From Bacteroidota bacterium (GTDB taxonomy: Bacteria > Bacteroidota > Ignavibacteria > SZUA-365 > JAADGX01): a stretch of DNA of 10,831 nucleotides. A model generated the notes under the pieces. That model was not told where the DNA came from and made no database searches. It was given only the letters and a program-made list of their open reading frames with translations. How positions within the stretch are numbered: the stretch's first letter is position 1; each line of letters starts with the position of its first letter. A program made the position numbers and the translations under genes. The DNA lies in assembly GCA_024276335.1 (NCBI GenBank), contig JAJRXL010000261.1, positions 1 to 10,831 of the forward strand, given 5' to 3'. Below are positions 1-7,206 of the stretch, piece by piece.

Positions 1-2871
1 CAGGTCAAACATTTAAGCACGCGCGCCCGATCCGTCGCAGGTGCCATTGCAGACTCCATAACCCCGCTCGACCTGGAAGCGCTGGCGGCGGCGTGCGAGC
101 TGGACCACGCGGAAGTCAAGAGCCTGACGGACGAACTGCATCACGCAGGTCTCATCGTAAGTTCCTGGCATGGTTACAGTCCCGCGAGCGAGGCACTGAC
201 TTCGATCATTCACGACGCGGTTCCGGCTGAAACATTACGCGCGATCCACAGACGCCTTGGGGAGTATTTCGAAAGAACTCCTGCCGACATCCCGCCCGGT
301 GTGACCGGCCACCATTGGCACATGGCCGGTGAATACCGGCGTGCCCGTCCCTACCTGATAAAGGCGGCGAAAATCGCCCGGCGGCAGCAAGCATTTGCCG
401 ATGCGGCCAACCTTCTCCAGCAGGTAATCGAACATGAACCCGTGGATGAGAACCTTGAAGAGAAATTCGAAACACTTTGCGACATAATCGAGCTGTGGAA
501 TATCCTTGGAGCGCGACAAAAAGAAGAAGAAGCAATCCAGGAATCGCTCGTGACGGCCGCCCAGTTGAAAGACAACAGCAAGTTGGCCCACGTGTACGGC
601 AACCAGGCGGAGTATTTCCTGGCATTGGGTGAATTCGACCGCGCCCAACGTAGCGCGGAAAAAGCCTTGGGGCTCTATGAATCGCTTCATGATCTCCAGG
701 GCTGCGCGGACACCCAAACCCGGTTGGGATTTATCAACTTCCGGCGGCGCAACACCGAGCAGATCAACACGGCATACGGCAAGGCACTGGACTACTACGA
801 ACAACTTGAAGATACCGGGGGAAAAGCGCGGGTACTGCTCGATCTCGGTGTGGCGTACTACTTCCTGGAGAATGCCGAAAAAGCGTCGGATGTGCTCGAA
901 CAAGCCTTCTCTTTGTTCTCGGAACTCCGCGACCGCCGGGGTATGGCGCGCTGCCTTGGCAACATGGGCATCCAGGAATTCCATAACGGATACTACGAAC
1001 AAGCGTACGAACGGTATCGACAGGTGCTGGATATTTTCAGCGACATCGGCGACCGCCGGGGGTTGGCCCGCGCGGAGCACAGCATGGGCCAGGTGCTCAT
1101 CGCGATGGGCCGGTATTCCGAGGCCCGGCGGCACTTGCTGGAAGCCCGCAACCTTGCCCTGGAGATCCGGGACAACTACACGCTGGAAGGAGCCTTGGAA
1201 AACCTGGCCGAGTTGTACACGTTGCTCGGCGCCTACCCCGAAGCCATACAGATATACCACCGCACCATTGAAATAGCTGAGTCTTCCGGCAACGCCGTGG
1301 GAAAGGCGGCCTCGCTCATCGACCTGGCCGGTGTACACATCGAAAACCGTGAGATGGAAGAAGCCACTCGCAACCTGGCGGAAGCGGAACGGATACTGAG
1401 GGATCATCCCGATACCAGCGTCCAGGGATGGTGGCATTTCAGGAACGGGCTTCTTTGTCTGAATAACAAGGCATCGGAAGATGCGTTCAGGGCTTTTTCC
1501 GAGTTGGGAGATCATGCAGATCGACACGGGCTTTCCGGTCTGAGTGTCCTGGCACGATCGTACGCGGGTCTGGCCTGTCATTTTCAGGGAGACCATACCC
1601 AGGCACTGGCTCTTTCACAAGACGCTCTTCAACGCCTCGAATCGTTGAAAACGTTGACGGGCGGGGCGCAGGACGTTTATTATAATCATGCCCGAATCCT
1701 GCGCGGGTCGAAACATCACGCGGAAGCAAAAGCATTCATTTCCGCCGCACACGAAGCCTTGATGGAAATAGCCGGTAACATCACCGACTCGAATTTTTAC
1801 CGGAGCTTCCTCGAAGACGTACGCATACACCGTGAAATCGTTCGTGAATACGCTGCCACGCATCGCACGGATTCGCTTCACGCTGTCGCCGCCATCCGCG
1901 AACGTAACCTGCAAACCCTGTACGAGGTAAGCCGCCAGATCAACTCCGTGCGAGCCCTCCCGGAGTTGCTGGACCTGACGATGGATCTCGCCTTGCAAAC
2001 CATGAACGGCGAGCGAGGTCTCATCTTCCTGATCGAAAATGACAACCTGGTACTGAAAGTTTCTCGCAACATGGAAAGCGAGATGGTGGAAGACGCCACC
2101 GACATCAGCCAGAGTGTGATGAATGATGTTTTGTCGGGAGGGAAACCGCTGGTAGTCACGGACGCCCAGAACGACGAGGCGTTTCGCAACCGCAAGTCGG
2201 TGAAAAATTTCAGGATCCATTCTATTTTATGCGTTCCCATGCGCTTGAAGGACCAAATCATTGGCACCGTGTATATCGACAGCCGTTCAGAAAGCTTTCA
2301 GTCAACATCGTTCTCGGAAATCGACATCGAGTTCCTGGAAGCGTTCGCTAACCTTGCCGCCATCGCTATCGAGAACGCCCGCCTGCACGACAGCCTCGTG
2401 AAAGAAAACCAGTACCTTCGCAAGGAAGTGGAAAGCCGGTACGCGTTCGAGAATATTATCGGCCAGAGTCCACCGATGAAAAAACTCTACAAGGAGATGG
2501 ACGTCGCCATCGAGAACGAGGGCAACGTTCTCATCATCGGCGAGAGCGGTACGGGAAAAGAATTGGTGGCAAAGGCCATTCATTACAATAGCAAGCGGAA
2601 AAACTATAATTTCGTCGCGGTGGATTGCGGCGCCCTGCCGGACACATTGCTCGAGAGCGAATTGTTCGGGCATAAAAAAGGCGCGTTCACGGGCGCTGTT
2701 GTTGATAAACCGGGGCTGTTCGAGGAAGCAGACAAAGGGACGCTCTTCCTGGACGAGATATCCAACACGTCGCTCGCATTTCAGGCAAAGTTGCTCAGGG
2801 TATTGCAAGAAGGCGAATTCCGCCGTGTCGGGGAAACCAGCAACCGTTTCGTAGACGTACGAATTATCTGA
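1..2871 (+). CDS. TPR-GAF-sigma-54 activator (enhancer-binding protein), 5' end outside window, ended early by in-frame TGA
   Basis: The frame is open from the left edge, so the GTG at 301 is not the true start. Codons 1-110 resemble the winged-helix and helical part that follows a STAND/AAA_16-type NTPase; an NTPase or kinase domain may lie upstream (inference). From about 330 to 1880 runs a TPR array of roughly ten 36-40-residue helical pairs. A GAF domain covers about 1909-2380, followed by a short coiled-coil linker. The sigma-54 AAA+ domain begins near 2440: Walker A GESGTGKE at 2539-2562, the sigma-54-contacting GAFTGA loop at 2680-2697, Walker B GTLFLDEI at 2737-2760. Proteins of this family sense a signal and remodel sigma-54 RNA polymerase by ATP hydrolysis. 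The frame stops at TGA 2869-2871, inside sensor I (RII-stop-ATN, usually RII[AS]ATN). As read, the product lacks sensor I, arginine finger, sensor II and DNA-binding domain. The domain calls are secure; whether the gene works is not. Confidence 0.9.
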   Translation, partial: QVKHLSTRARSVAGAIADSITPLDLEALAAACELDHAEVKSLTDELHHAGLIVSSWHGYSPASEALTSIIHDAVPAETLRAIHRRLGEYFERTPADIPPGVTGHHWHMAGEYRRARPYLIKAAKIARRQQAFADAANLLQQVIEHEPVDENLEEKFETLCDIIELWNILGARQKEEEAIQESLVTAAQLKDNSKLAHVYGNQAEYFLALGEFDRAQRSAEKALGLYESLHDLQGCADTQTRLGFINFRRRNTEQINTAYGKALDYYEQLEDTGGKARVLLDLGVAYYFLENAEKASDVLEQAFSLFSELRDRRGMARCLGNMGIQEFHNGYYEQAYERYRQVLDIFSDIGDRRGLARAEHSMGQVLIAMGRYSEARRHLLEARNLALEIRDNYTLEGALENLAELYTLLGAYPEAIQIYHRTIEIAESSGNAVGKAASLIDLAGVHIENREMEEATRNLAEAERILRDHPDTSVQGWWHFRNGLLCLNNKASEDAFRAFSELGDHADRHGLSGLSVLARSYAGLACHFQGDHTQALALSQDALQRLESLKTLTGGAQDVYYNHARILRGSKHHAEAKAFISAAHEALMEIAGNITDSNFYRSFLEDVRIHREIVREYAATHRTDSLHAVAAIRERNLQTLYEVSRQINSVRALPELLDLTMDLALQTMNGERGLIFLIENDNLVLKVSRNMESEMVEDATDISQSVMNDVLSGGKPLVVTDAQNDEAFRNRKSVKNFRIHSILCVPMRLKDQIIGTVYIDSRSESFQSTSFSEIDIEFLEAFANLAAIAIENARLHDSLVKENQYLRKEVESRYAFENIIGQSPPMKKLYKEMDVAIENEGNVLIIGESGTGKELVAKAIHYNSKRKNYNFVAVDCGALPDTLLESELFGHKKGAFTGAVVDKPGLFEEADKGTLFLDEISNTSLAFQAKLLRVLQEGEFRRVGETSNRFVDVRII

Positions 2872-3402
2872 GCGACAAATACCGATCTCCAGGCGGAAAT
2901 CCAGGCCGGGCGATTTCGCCAGGACCTGTTTTTCCGTTTGAACGTCATTCCAATAGTGATCGCGCCGCTCCGGGAGCGGAAGAGCGATATTCCCTTGCTC
3001 GTGCACCACTTCCTGGAAAAGCACAAACGGAACCTCGGCCGGGAAGTGAGCGGTGTCTCACAAGAATTCATGGACTATTGCATGCAGGCGCCATGGCCAG
3101 GCAACGTTCGTGAATTGGAGAATTTTATTCACCGCATCATTGTCTCGTCTCAAAGCGATGTTTTAACGACACGGGACATCCCCGGTGGAGACGCGTCATC
3201 GATTCCAGCGACCGGTCCCGGCAACCCGACAACCATCGATTTTAAACCTCCTCGAAGGATTGCTTCCCTGGACGCAGCAATGCGCGATCACATCCAGTAC
3301 GTTCTCAAACACGTGGACGGCAACGAGACCGAAGCCGCGAAAATTCTCGGGCTCAAGCGCACAACCCTCATTGAACGCATGAAAAAACTCGGGATGATGT
3401 AA
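2872..3402 (+). pseudogene. C-terminal remainder of the sigma-54 activator: end of AAA+ domain plus Fis-type HTH
   Basis: This is the same reading frame as the upstream gene, starting with the codon after the TGA, with similarity resuming immediately at ATNTDLQ. It holds the rest of the AAA+ fold: the arginine-finger segment FRQDLFFRLN at 2914-2943, the APLRERKSDIPLL segment that follows, and sensor II WPGNVREL at 3094-3117. A linker leads to a Fis/NtrC-type helix-turn-helix at about 3270-3396 (GNETEAAKILGLKRTTL core). It ends in TAA. A TTG at 2938 could in principle start a 154-residue fragment, but it would lack the arginine finger's upstream half and the ATPase core, and no Shine-Dalgarno sequence is evident. 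I therefore read it as the cut-off 3' part of one gene. A single C-to-G change (TCA Ser to TGA) explains the break; a sequencing error or a strain-level nonsense mutation would look the same. Confidence 0.8.
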
Positions 3403-3466
3403 TGCCACGCAGTAATTTCCGTCAATATTCCGACGAGCGTTCAATAAAATGGCGTCGAGATAACGT

Positions 3467-3483
3467 CTGCTTCAAATCAGCAG
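3467..3483. promoter_or_regulatory. Possible activator-binding inverted repeat (upstream activating sequence)
   Basis: The arms CTGCT and AGCAG are perfect complements separated by 7 nt. The site lies at about -85 to -69 relative to the start predicted from the sigma-54 promoter candidate, within the usual range for enhancer-binding protein sites. Five-base arms can arise by chance, so this is tentative. A second perfect repeat, CAAATT-6-AATTTG at 3496-3513, is closer to the promoter and lies in AT-rich sequence. Confidence 0.25.
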
Positions 3484-3525
3484 GTGAAAAACCCTCAAAT
3501 TAACTTGAATTTGTAATAGGAAATC

Positions 3526-3541
3526 TGGCGCGATTTCTGCA
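3526..3541 (+). promoter_or_regulatory. Sigma-54 (-24/-12) promoter candidate
   Basis: The sequence TGGCGCG-ATTT-CTGCA matches the consensus TGGCACG-N4-TTGCW at 10 of 12 defined positions. The invariant GG (3527-3528) and GC (3539-3540) are both present with exactly 10 bp between them. Transcription would start near the A at 3552, about 118 nt before the ATG at 3670. The site sits directly downstream of a gene for a sigma-54 activator and upstream of a secreted protein gene. By eye I found no other match of this quality on the + strand. Confidence 0.6.
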
Positions 3542-3576
3542 TACTACACTGAGTTAAAGTTTTTCTCAAGATGAAC

Positions 3577-3603
3577 TTGCAAACAACATAAGAAACATAT
3601 AAT
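3577..3603 (+). promoter_or_regulatory. Alternative vegetative-type promoter
   Basis: A perfect TATAAT at 3598-3603 lies 15 bp downstream of TTGCAA (3577-3582). The spacing is short and the region is AT-rich, so a chance match is possible. A start near 3610 would fall almost on the GTG at 3616 and would favour the ATG at 3670 as the translation start. Confidence 0.25.
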
Positions 3604-3669
3604 TTAACGCGAAAAGTGAGAACAGCGCGACACAAAATATTGCCACGGCACAAAAGTATCCCGGGCCTC

Positions 3670-5856
3670 ATGAAGTCATGGTTGATTGGTTTTATTCTCG
3701 TCGTTACAACCTTCACTCCGGCTTTCTCACAAGTGCAGGATCTCGCCGCAACGCAGGATGACAATGGAAACGTCGTCTTGACGTGGGATCTCCCTACCGG
3801 TCAAGTTCCTATCAAGTACGTCATCTATCGCACGAACTCGTTACCATTGTTCGAAAAGCTGGCGACCCTCTACACTGCGACCGCGAAATCGTACACGGAT
3901 TACTACGTGTTGCCGGGGACGTATTACTATGCTGTTGATGCAGTGTATTCGGATACAAGTGCCGCGGCCTTTGTATCAATATCGGTAGTCGAAAAAACGG
4001 CCTCAATCGCATTCACGTCGCGTCCGCTGATCACCGCGATTGTTAACAAGACCTACGATTATCCCTTTACTGTCTCGGCGCCCGATATCGACAACCTCAA
4101 GTACAGCTTTGAAGGCAGTCACCCGGACAGCATGGTCATCAACCAATATGACCGTCGCGTGTACTGGGTACCGAGGAAGATCGGTTACTATCCCGTCACG
4201 CTTGTTGCGACCGACACAGTTAACAACGTTTCGGCGTACCAGCGTTTTGCCATACGGGTGGCCAATAAACCGGTCATCATCAAGGGAACGGTTAAGAGCG
4301 AAATCGGCACTCCCCTGGCCAATGCCGAGGTGCGGCTGAGCCAGACTGGAAACGGCACAACGTTCACTTACACGGCATACACGGACTCCAGCGGCAACTT
4401 CCGCGTCGAAAACGCTCAAGCAGGAAAGTACTATGCGTACGCGAAGTCGCCGGTCTTCATGTTTTCTTCGCAGTGGTACAAGAACGCCTCCAGCCTCATC
4501 GACGCGAGGGAAAACAACATCGTCCAGGGTGATTCGCTGGAGTTGTCATTTATTCTTACACGTAACTTCGACGCCAAGACAACCGTTTCCGGATCGGTTG
4601 TCGATTCTAACGGCACGGCAATACGTAATGCGGCTGTATCGTTCATCCGGCAGAGAGATTTCCTCCGTATCGGAGATACCACCAACCGTAGCAATCCGTA
4701 TCTCTTCTCGCTCAACGAGGATCTGCAAGTAAAAGCAGACACGGTCGTCTTGACGGATTCGAACGGTACGTTCAGTGCTCGTTTACCACTCGGCACAAAG
4801 TATTACATCCTCTGTCAGCACAAGGATTTTGAGGATCGATACTACGACCAGTCAGCGAATCCTCTTGAAGCGCGGGCCATCGTCATCGACACGACCTCCG
4901 GTCCTATTACGTTCGCGCTTCCGTACACGAACAGCTCGGATAACCGTATCACGGGCAAGGTCACGCAACAGGAAAACGGCAAAGGAATTCCGGCCGATAT
5001 CGTTCTTATTCAAAAATCCGTAAGCCGGGGCGCAGGTGGAACAACAACCTTCCGGTTCAGCAAGTCCGACTCATCGGGTGTATTCCTTTTCAGCGACTTA
5101 CCGGATTCGGCGCTGTACATACTGTTAGCAGCGCCGCGTGGTGCGCATGCACCCATGTATTACCGTTCATCCGGGGCCACACGCACGTGGTCCAAGGCTG
5201 ACAGCTTCTATACCATCGGGACACTGCAAAATCTTGACGTCCAGGTGCCGGCGTTTGCAACGGAGGGGCTGGGCTCGATTTGGGGTCGCGTCCTGACCTT
5301 CTCGGGCAACCGATATATCCCCGTCACGGGCGTGCTTATTTACGCCGTGCATAGTACCAAGGGAACAATCGAAGGCTACGCGATCAGTGATTCCGCAGGC
5401 TGGTATTCCATTCCCAGCTTGAATCCGAATACCTATACCGTCTATGCAGATAAACCGGGTTATGTGTCCACCTCGAATCCGAATATCGTCCTGTCTTACT
5501 CCGGCTCTTCCGATCCGACCAGGATCCAGGAAGTGAATTTCTATCTCGTACCAACTCCGAGGATATCGAGTACTGGTAAGGATATCATCCCTGGCACGTT
5601 GACGCTCCATCAGAATTTCCCGAACCCCTTCAATCCAACCACGGTGATTTCATTCACTCTTCCGCGGAGGGAGTTCGTTACGCTGAGTGTTTACAGCGCG
5701 TACGGACAAGTTGTAAAAACGCTCGTAAGCAAGGAGCAGCCCGCCGGAACGTACGAAATCGAATTCGACGCCAGCAACCTGCCTTCCGGCGTGTATATAT
5801 ACCAACTGAAAACAAAGAATCGAATTCTTACAAAGCGAATGATACTGGCCAAGTAA
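3670..5856 (+). CDS. Secreted multi-domain beta-sandwich protein with type IX secretion C-terminal sorting domain
   Basis: Predicted extracellular or cell-surface protein of about 728 residues. ATG 3670 is chosen because it gives a classic signal peptide (MKSW, a hydrophobic stretch, then AFS-Q near 3732); starting at GTG 3616 would add 18 basic residues before it. Domains in order: fibronectin type III (about 3733-3990); cadherin-like/putative Ig domain with YWVP and YPVTLVATD strands (about 4000-4260); four carboxypeptidase-regulatory-like beta-sandwiches (about 4267-4560, 4573-4920, 4940-5260, 5270-5550), each with a DS(S/N/A)G turn followed by a short strand; and a type A Por sorting domain (about 5602-5853) beginning QNFPNPFNPT and ending in a KRMILAK strand. 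In this family the sorting domain directs export across the outer membrane. No catalytic domain is visible, so binding, adhesion or structure is more likely (inference). The gene has its own promoter region and terminator. The ligand is unknown. Confidence 0.88.
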   Translation: MKSWLIGFILVVTTFTPAFSQVQDLAATQDDNGNVVLTWDLPTGQVPIKYVIYRTNSLPLFEKLATLYTATAKSYTDYYVLPGTYYYAVDAVYSDTSAAAFVSISVVEKTASIAFTSRPLITAIVNKTYDYPFTVSAPDIDNLKYSFEGSHPDSMVINQYDRRVYWVPRKIGYYPVTLVATDTVNNVSAYQRFAIRVANKPVIIKGTVKSEIGTPLANAEVRLSQTGNGTTFTYTAYTDSSGNFRVENAQAGKYYAYAKSPVFMFSSQWYKNASSLIDARENNIVQGDSLELSFILTRNFDAKTTVSGSVVDSNGTAIRNAAVSFIRQRDFLRIGDTTNRSNPYLFSLNEDLQVKADTVVLTDSNGTFSARLPLGTKYYILCQHKDFEDRYYDQSANPLEARAIVIDTTSGPITFALPYTNSSDNRITGKVTQQENGKGIPADIVLIQKSVSRGAGGTTTFRFSKSDSSGVFLFSDLPDSALYILLAAPRGAHAPMYYRSSGATRTWSKADSFYTIGTLQNLDVQVPAFATEGLGSIWGRVLTFSGNRYIPVTGVLIYAVHSTKGTIEGYAISDSAGWYSIPSLNPNTYTVYADKPGYVSTSNPNIVLSYSGSSDPTRIQEVNFYLVPTPRISSTGKDIIPGTLTLHQNFPNPFNPTTVISFTLPRREFVTLSVYSAYGQVVKTLVSKEQPAGTYEIEFDASNLPSGVYIYQLKTKNRILTKRMILAK

Positions 5857-5880
5857 CTTCGCAAGGTTTTGCTATTATAG

Positions 5881-5907
5881 AGCGGCGTTACGCCGCTTTT
5901 TCTTTTT
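5881..5907 (+). terminator. Rho-independent terminator of the type IX-secreted protein gene
   Basis: A perfect 7-bp stem (AGCGGCG / CGCCGCT) with a TTA loop is followed directly by a T-rich run (TTTTCTTTTT, overlapping the stem end). It lies 24 bp after the stop codon. The run is on one side only, so it serves the + strand gene and not the convergent - strand genes. Confidence 0.9.
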
Positions 5908-6004
5908 ATGCGACGTTGATAATCGGTGAATTATCGGATTAATGCATTGGCGGATAAGACCACGAACAACGGTAGAGTGATGTCGGGTGAATCGACGAAT
6001 CCTG

Positions 6005-6026
6005 GATACCCGCTTTCGCGGGTATC
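6005..6026. repeat. REP-like perfect palindrome
   Basis: Perfect 9-bp arms GATACCCGC and GCGGGTATC surround a TTTC loop. No T-run follows, so it is not a standard terminator. The arrangement CTGGATACCCGC-TTTC-GCGGGTAT closely resembles a dispersed palindrome (CTGGATTCCCGC-TTTC-GCGGGAAT and variants) that I recall from intergenic regions of many unrelated bacteria. Only one copy lies in this window, so its repetitive nature is inferred from memory, not shown here. Confidence 0.6.
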
Positions 6027-6055
6027 ACAGTGGATGGCCACACCTTCCATCACTC

Positions 6056-6238
6056 CTAATCAATCTCAAGAGCATCAGGACTTTGGCCTTTCACTGACGA
6101 ATTGGCAAATTCTTCGATAGTCTTTGCGAGGACCGGGGTGATGAATCCGCTATTCAACGAAAGGGGCTGCGGAGTCTCCACCACGACTACAAAGATCGAA
6201 CCTAATGGAATGAGTGGAGCGCCCCGGAACAAAAACAT
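6056..6238 (-). CDS. Doubtful 60-codon ORF in the convergent intergenic region
   Basis: The ORF starts with ATG at 6238, has a purine-rich AGAGGG very close upstream, and ends in TAG. The product would have a hydrophobic N-terminal half (APLIPLGSIFVVVVE) and a more polar, acidic C-terminal half. I recognise no family. The frame continues upstream without a stop for about 15 codons, so it could be the tail of a decayed gene. It lies between two convergent transcription units, and length and composition alone do not establish that it is expressed. Confidence 0.15.
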   Translation of the reverse strand: MFLFRGAPLIPLGSIFVVVVETPQPLSLNSGFITPVLAKTIEEFANSSVKGQSPDALEID

Positions 6239-6473
6239 AACCCTCTGCGCTCTTGGTGTAAGATATTGGCGCTCCCGGCGGTTTCATTCATAAACTCGAA
6301 AAACATTCCAATTCATCCCGTCCTCTGTATTCAATGAAAGAGAGACACCATTACGAAGCGCAAAATCGAAAATCCCATTTCACCCTGTCTCCCGCTCTCC
6401 TTGTCCCTGATATTCGTTATTCGATCCATAACCAGTGGTACCTGGGCTCCATCGCACACAGCCCTATCTTGTC

Positions 6474-7172
6474 TTACCTGCGCTTGCGTACCACGAAGAG
6501 TAGCACCACCCCCAACACGACAAAACCAAGAAAGAAAAGCATGATCTGTTCATTCGTGAGCCCTTTCGCCGTCAATGGGTCCATGATCGTGGCTTTCATT
6601 TCCTGGCTACGGGAAAGCTGCGGCAGGCGATAAGCCCACGTCAAGGTTTTATCTTCCGATTCCACGGCATTGGATCTAAGAATACTCCCTGGCATGGTGT
6701 ATGAATACACAACCGTATAGCCCTCGAGCCCCGGTCCTTTCACCGTCGTATCCAGCGCGGTAAGGTGACGAAACTTTATCTTGCCATCCTCGTGTTTCCA
6801 TTCAAAAATATTTCCGGCGAAGGCTTTGGTCTGGTTCAGTTTCGAAAAATCCGTGAAGTCCAGCTCGACCCACACGTGGCGGGTGGAATCGGACTCCCGC
6901 GTCTCGACGCGCACCCCCTTTACCGTCGTGTAATCCGAGGCGTAGCGCTCCCGAATCGCGTCTTCATTGAATGGCACCTTGTTCTGAGAAAGCCACGTCA
7001 CGTATGGTTCAATCGTCCAGTAGTGAATCCGCAGGGTTCCGGACCCATCAGCGTTGATCTTTGCCGATTGCTCGTAGTTCAGGCATCCGACAAGGCCAAA
7101 GGAAAGAAGCACCGACAGAACAACAATAACAGGCAAATATCTATTGCTTTGAAACAGAATTGATGTGGTCAT
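6474..7172 (-). CDS. Putative lipoprotein with C-terminal transmembrane anchor
   Basis: Envelope protein of 232 residues and unknown function. The N-terminus has a hydrophobic stretch ending in a good lipobox, LVGC, with the lipidated cysteine at residue 30. The mature part opens with a short NADGSGTLRI-type strand-turn-strand and is rich in beta strands with many charged residues. It ends in a single transmembrane helix (about 210-228) and a basic RKRR tail. This layout loosely recalls LppM/DUF3153-type lipoproteins, but I cannot confirm membership. The C-terminal helix with positive tail suggests retention in the inner membrane with the body in the periplasm. The start ATG at 7172 has GGGA about 9 nt upstream and lies 34 bp after the stop of the OmpA-family gene, so the two are probably co-transcribed. 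It is the last gene of the - strand cluster. Confidence 0.8.
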   Translation of the reverse strand: MTTSILFQSNRYLPVIVVLSVLLSFGLVGCLNYEQSAKINADGSGTLRIHYWTIEPYVTWLSQNKVPFNEDAIRERYASDYTTVKGVRVETRESDSTRHVWVELDFTDFSKLNQTKAFAGNIFEWKHEDGKIKFRHLTALDTTVKGPGLEGYTVVYSYTMPGSILRSNAVESEDKTLTWAYRLPQLSRSQEMKATIMDPLTAKGLTNEQIMLFFLGFVVLGVVLLFVVRKRR

Positions 7173-7206
7173 CTTTGATCCCGGTGAACGTTGCGATTGT
7201 TGAATG

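Larger units (their letters stand above)
5908..6473. other. Convergent intergenic region without a convincing gene
   Basis: About 570 bp separate the + strand terminator from the end of the - strand gene cluster. Contents seen: the REP-like palindrome at 6005-6026; the doubtful ORF at 6056-6238; an inverted repeat GGAGCGCC (6216-6223) / GGCGCTCC (6268-6275) with 44 nt between arms; and a weak hairpin GGGCT/AGCCC (6444-6464). The last lies just past the lipoprotein stop codon but has no T-run in the - direction, so no intrinsic terminator for the - strand cluster is evident. No tRNA, CRISPR repeat or insertion-sequence end was recognised. Confidence 0.6.

Noticed and set aside
235..1596. 453-codon open frame on the - strand opposite the TPR region
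   Set aside because: It is antisense to a clear TPR coding frame, has no recognisable domain, and arises from the GC-rich third positions of the real gene.
2869..2871. Selenocysteine or reassigned UGA
   Set aside because: The residue is Ala/Ser in the family, not Cys, and UGA is used as the normal stop of clpP and the OmpA gene here. Not excluded without reads, but a simple nonsense change or error is more likely.
3616..3669. GTG at 3616 as start of the secreted protein gene
   Set aside because: It would put 18 mostly basic residues before a complete signal peptide that begins at the ATG at 3670, and no ribosome binding site is seen before it.
3495..3764. 89-codon - strand ORF across the promoter region
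   Set aside because: It overlaps the promoter and signal-peptide region of the + strand gene and has low-complexity, unfamily-like sequence.
6444..6464. GGGCT/AGCCC hairpin as terminator of the - strand cluster
   Set aside because: The stem is only 5 bp with an 11-nt loop and no T-run follows in the direction of transcription.
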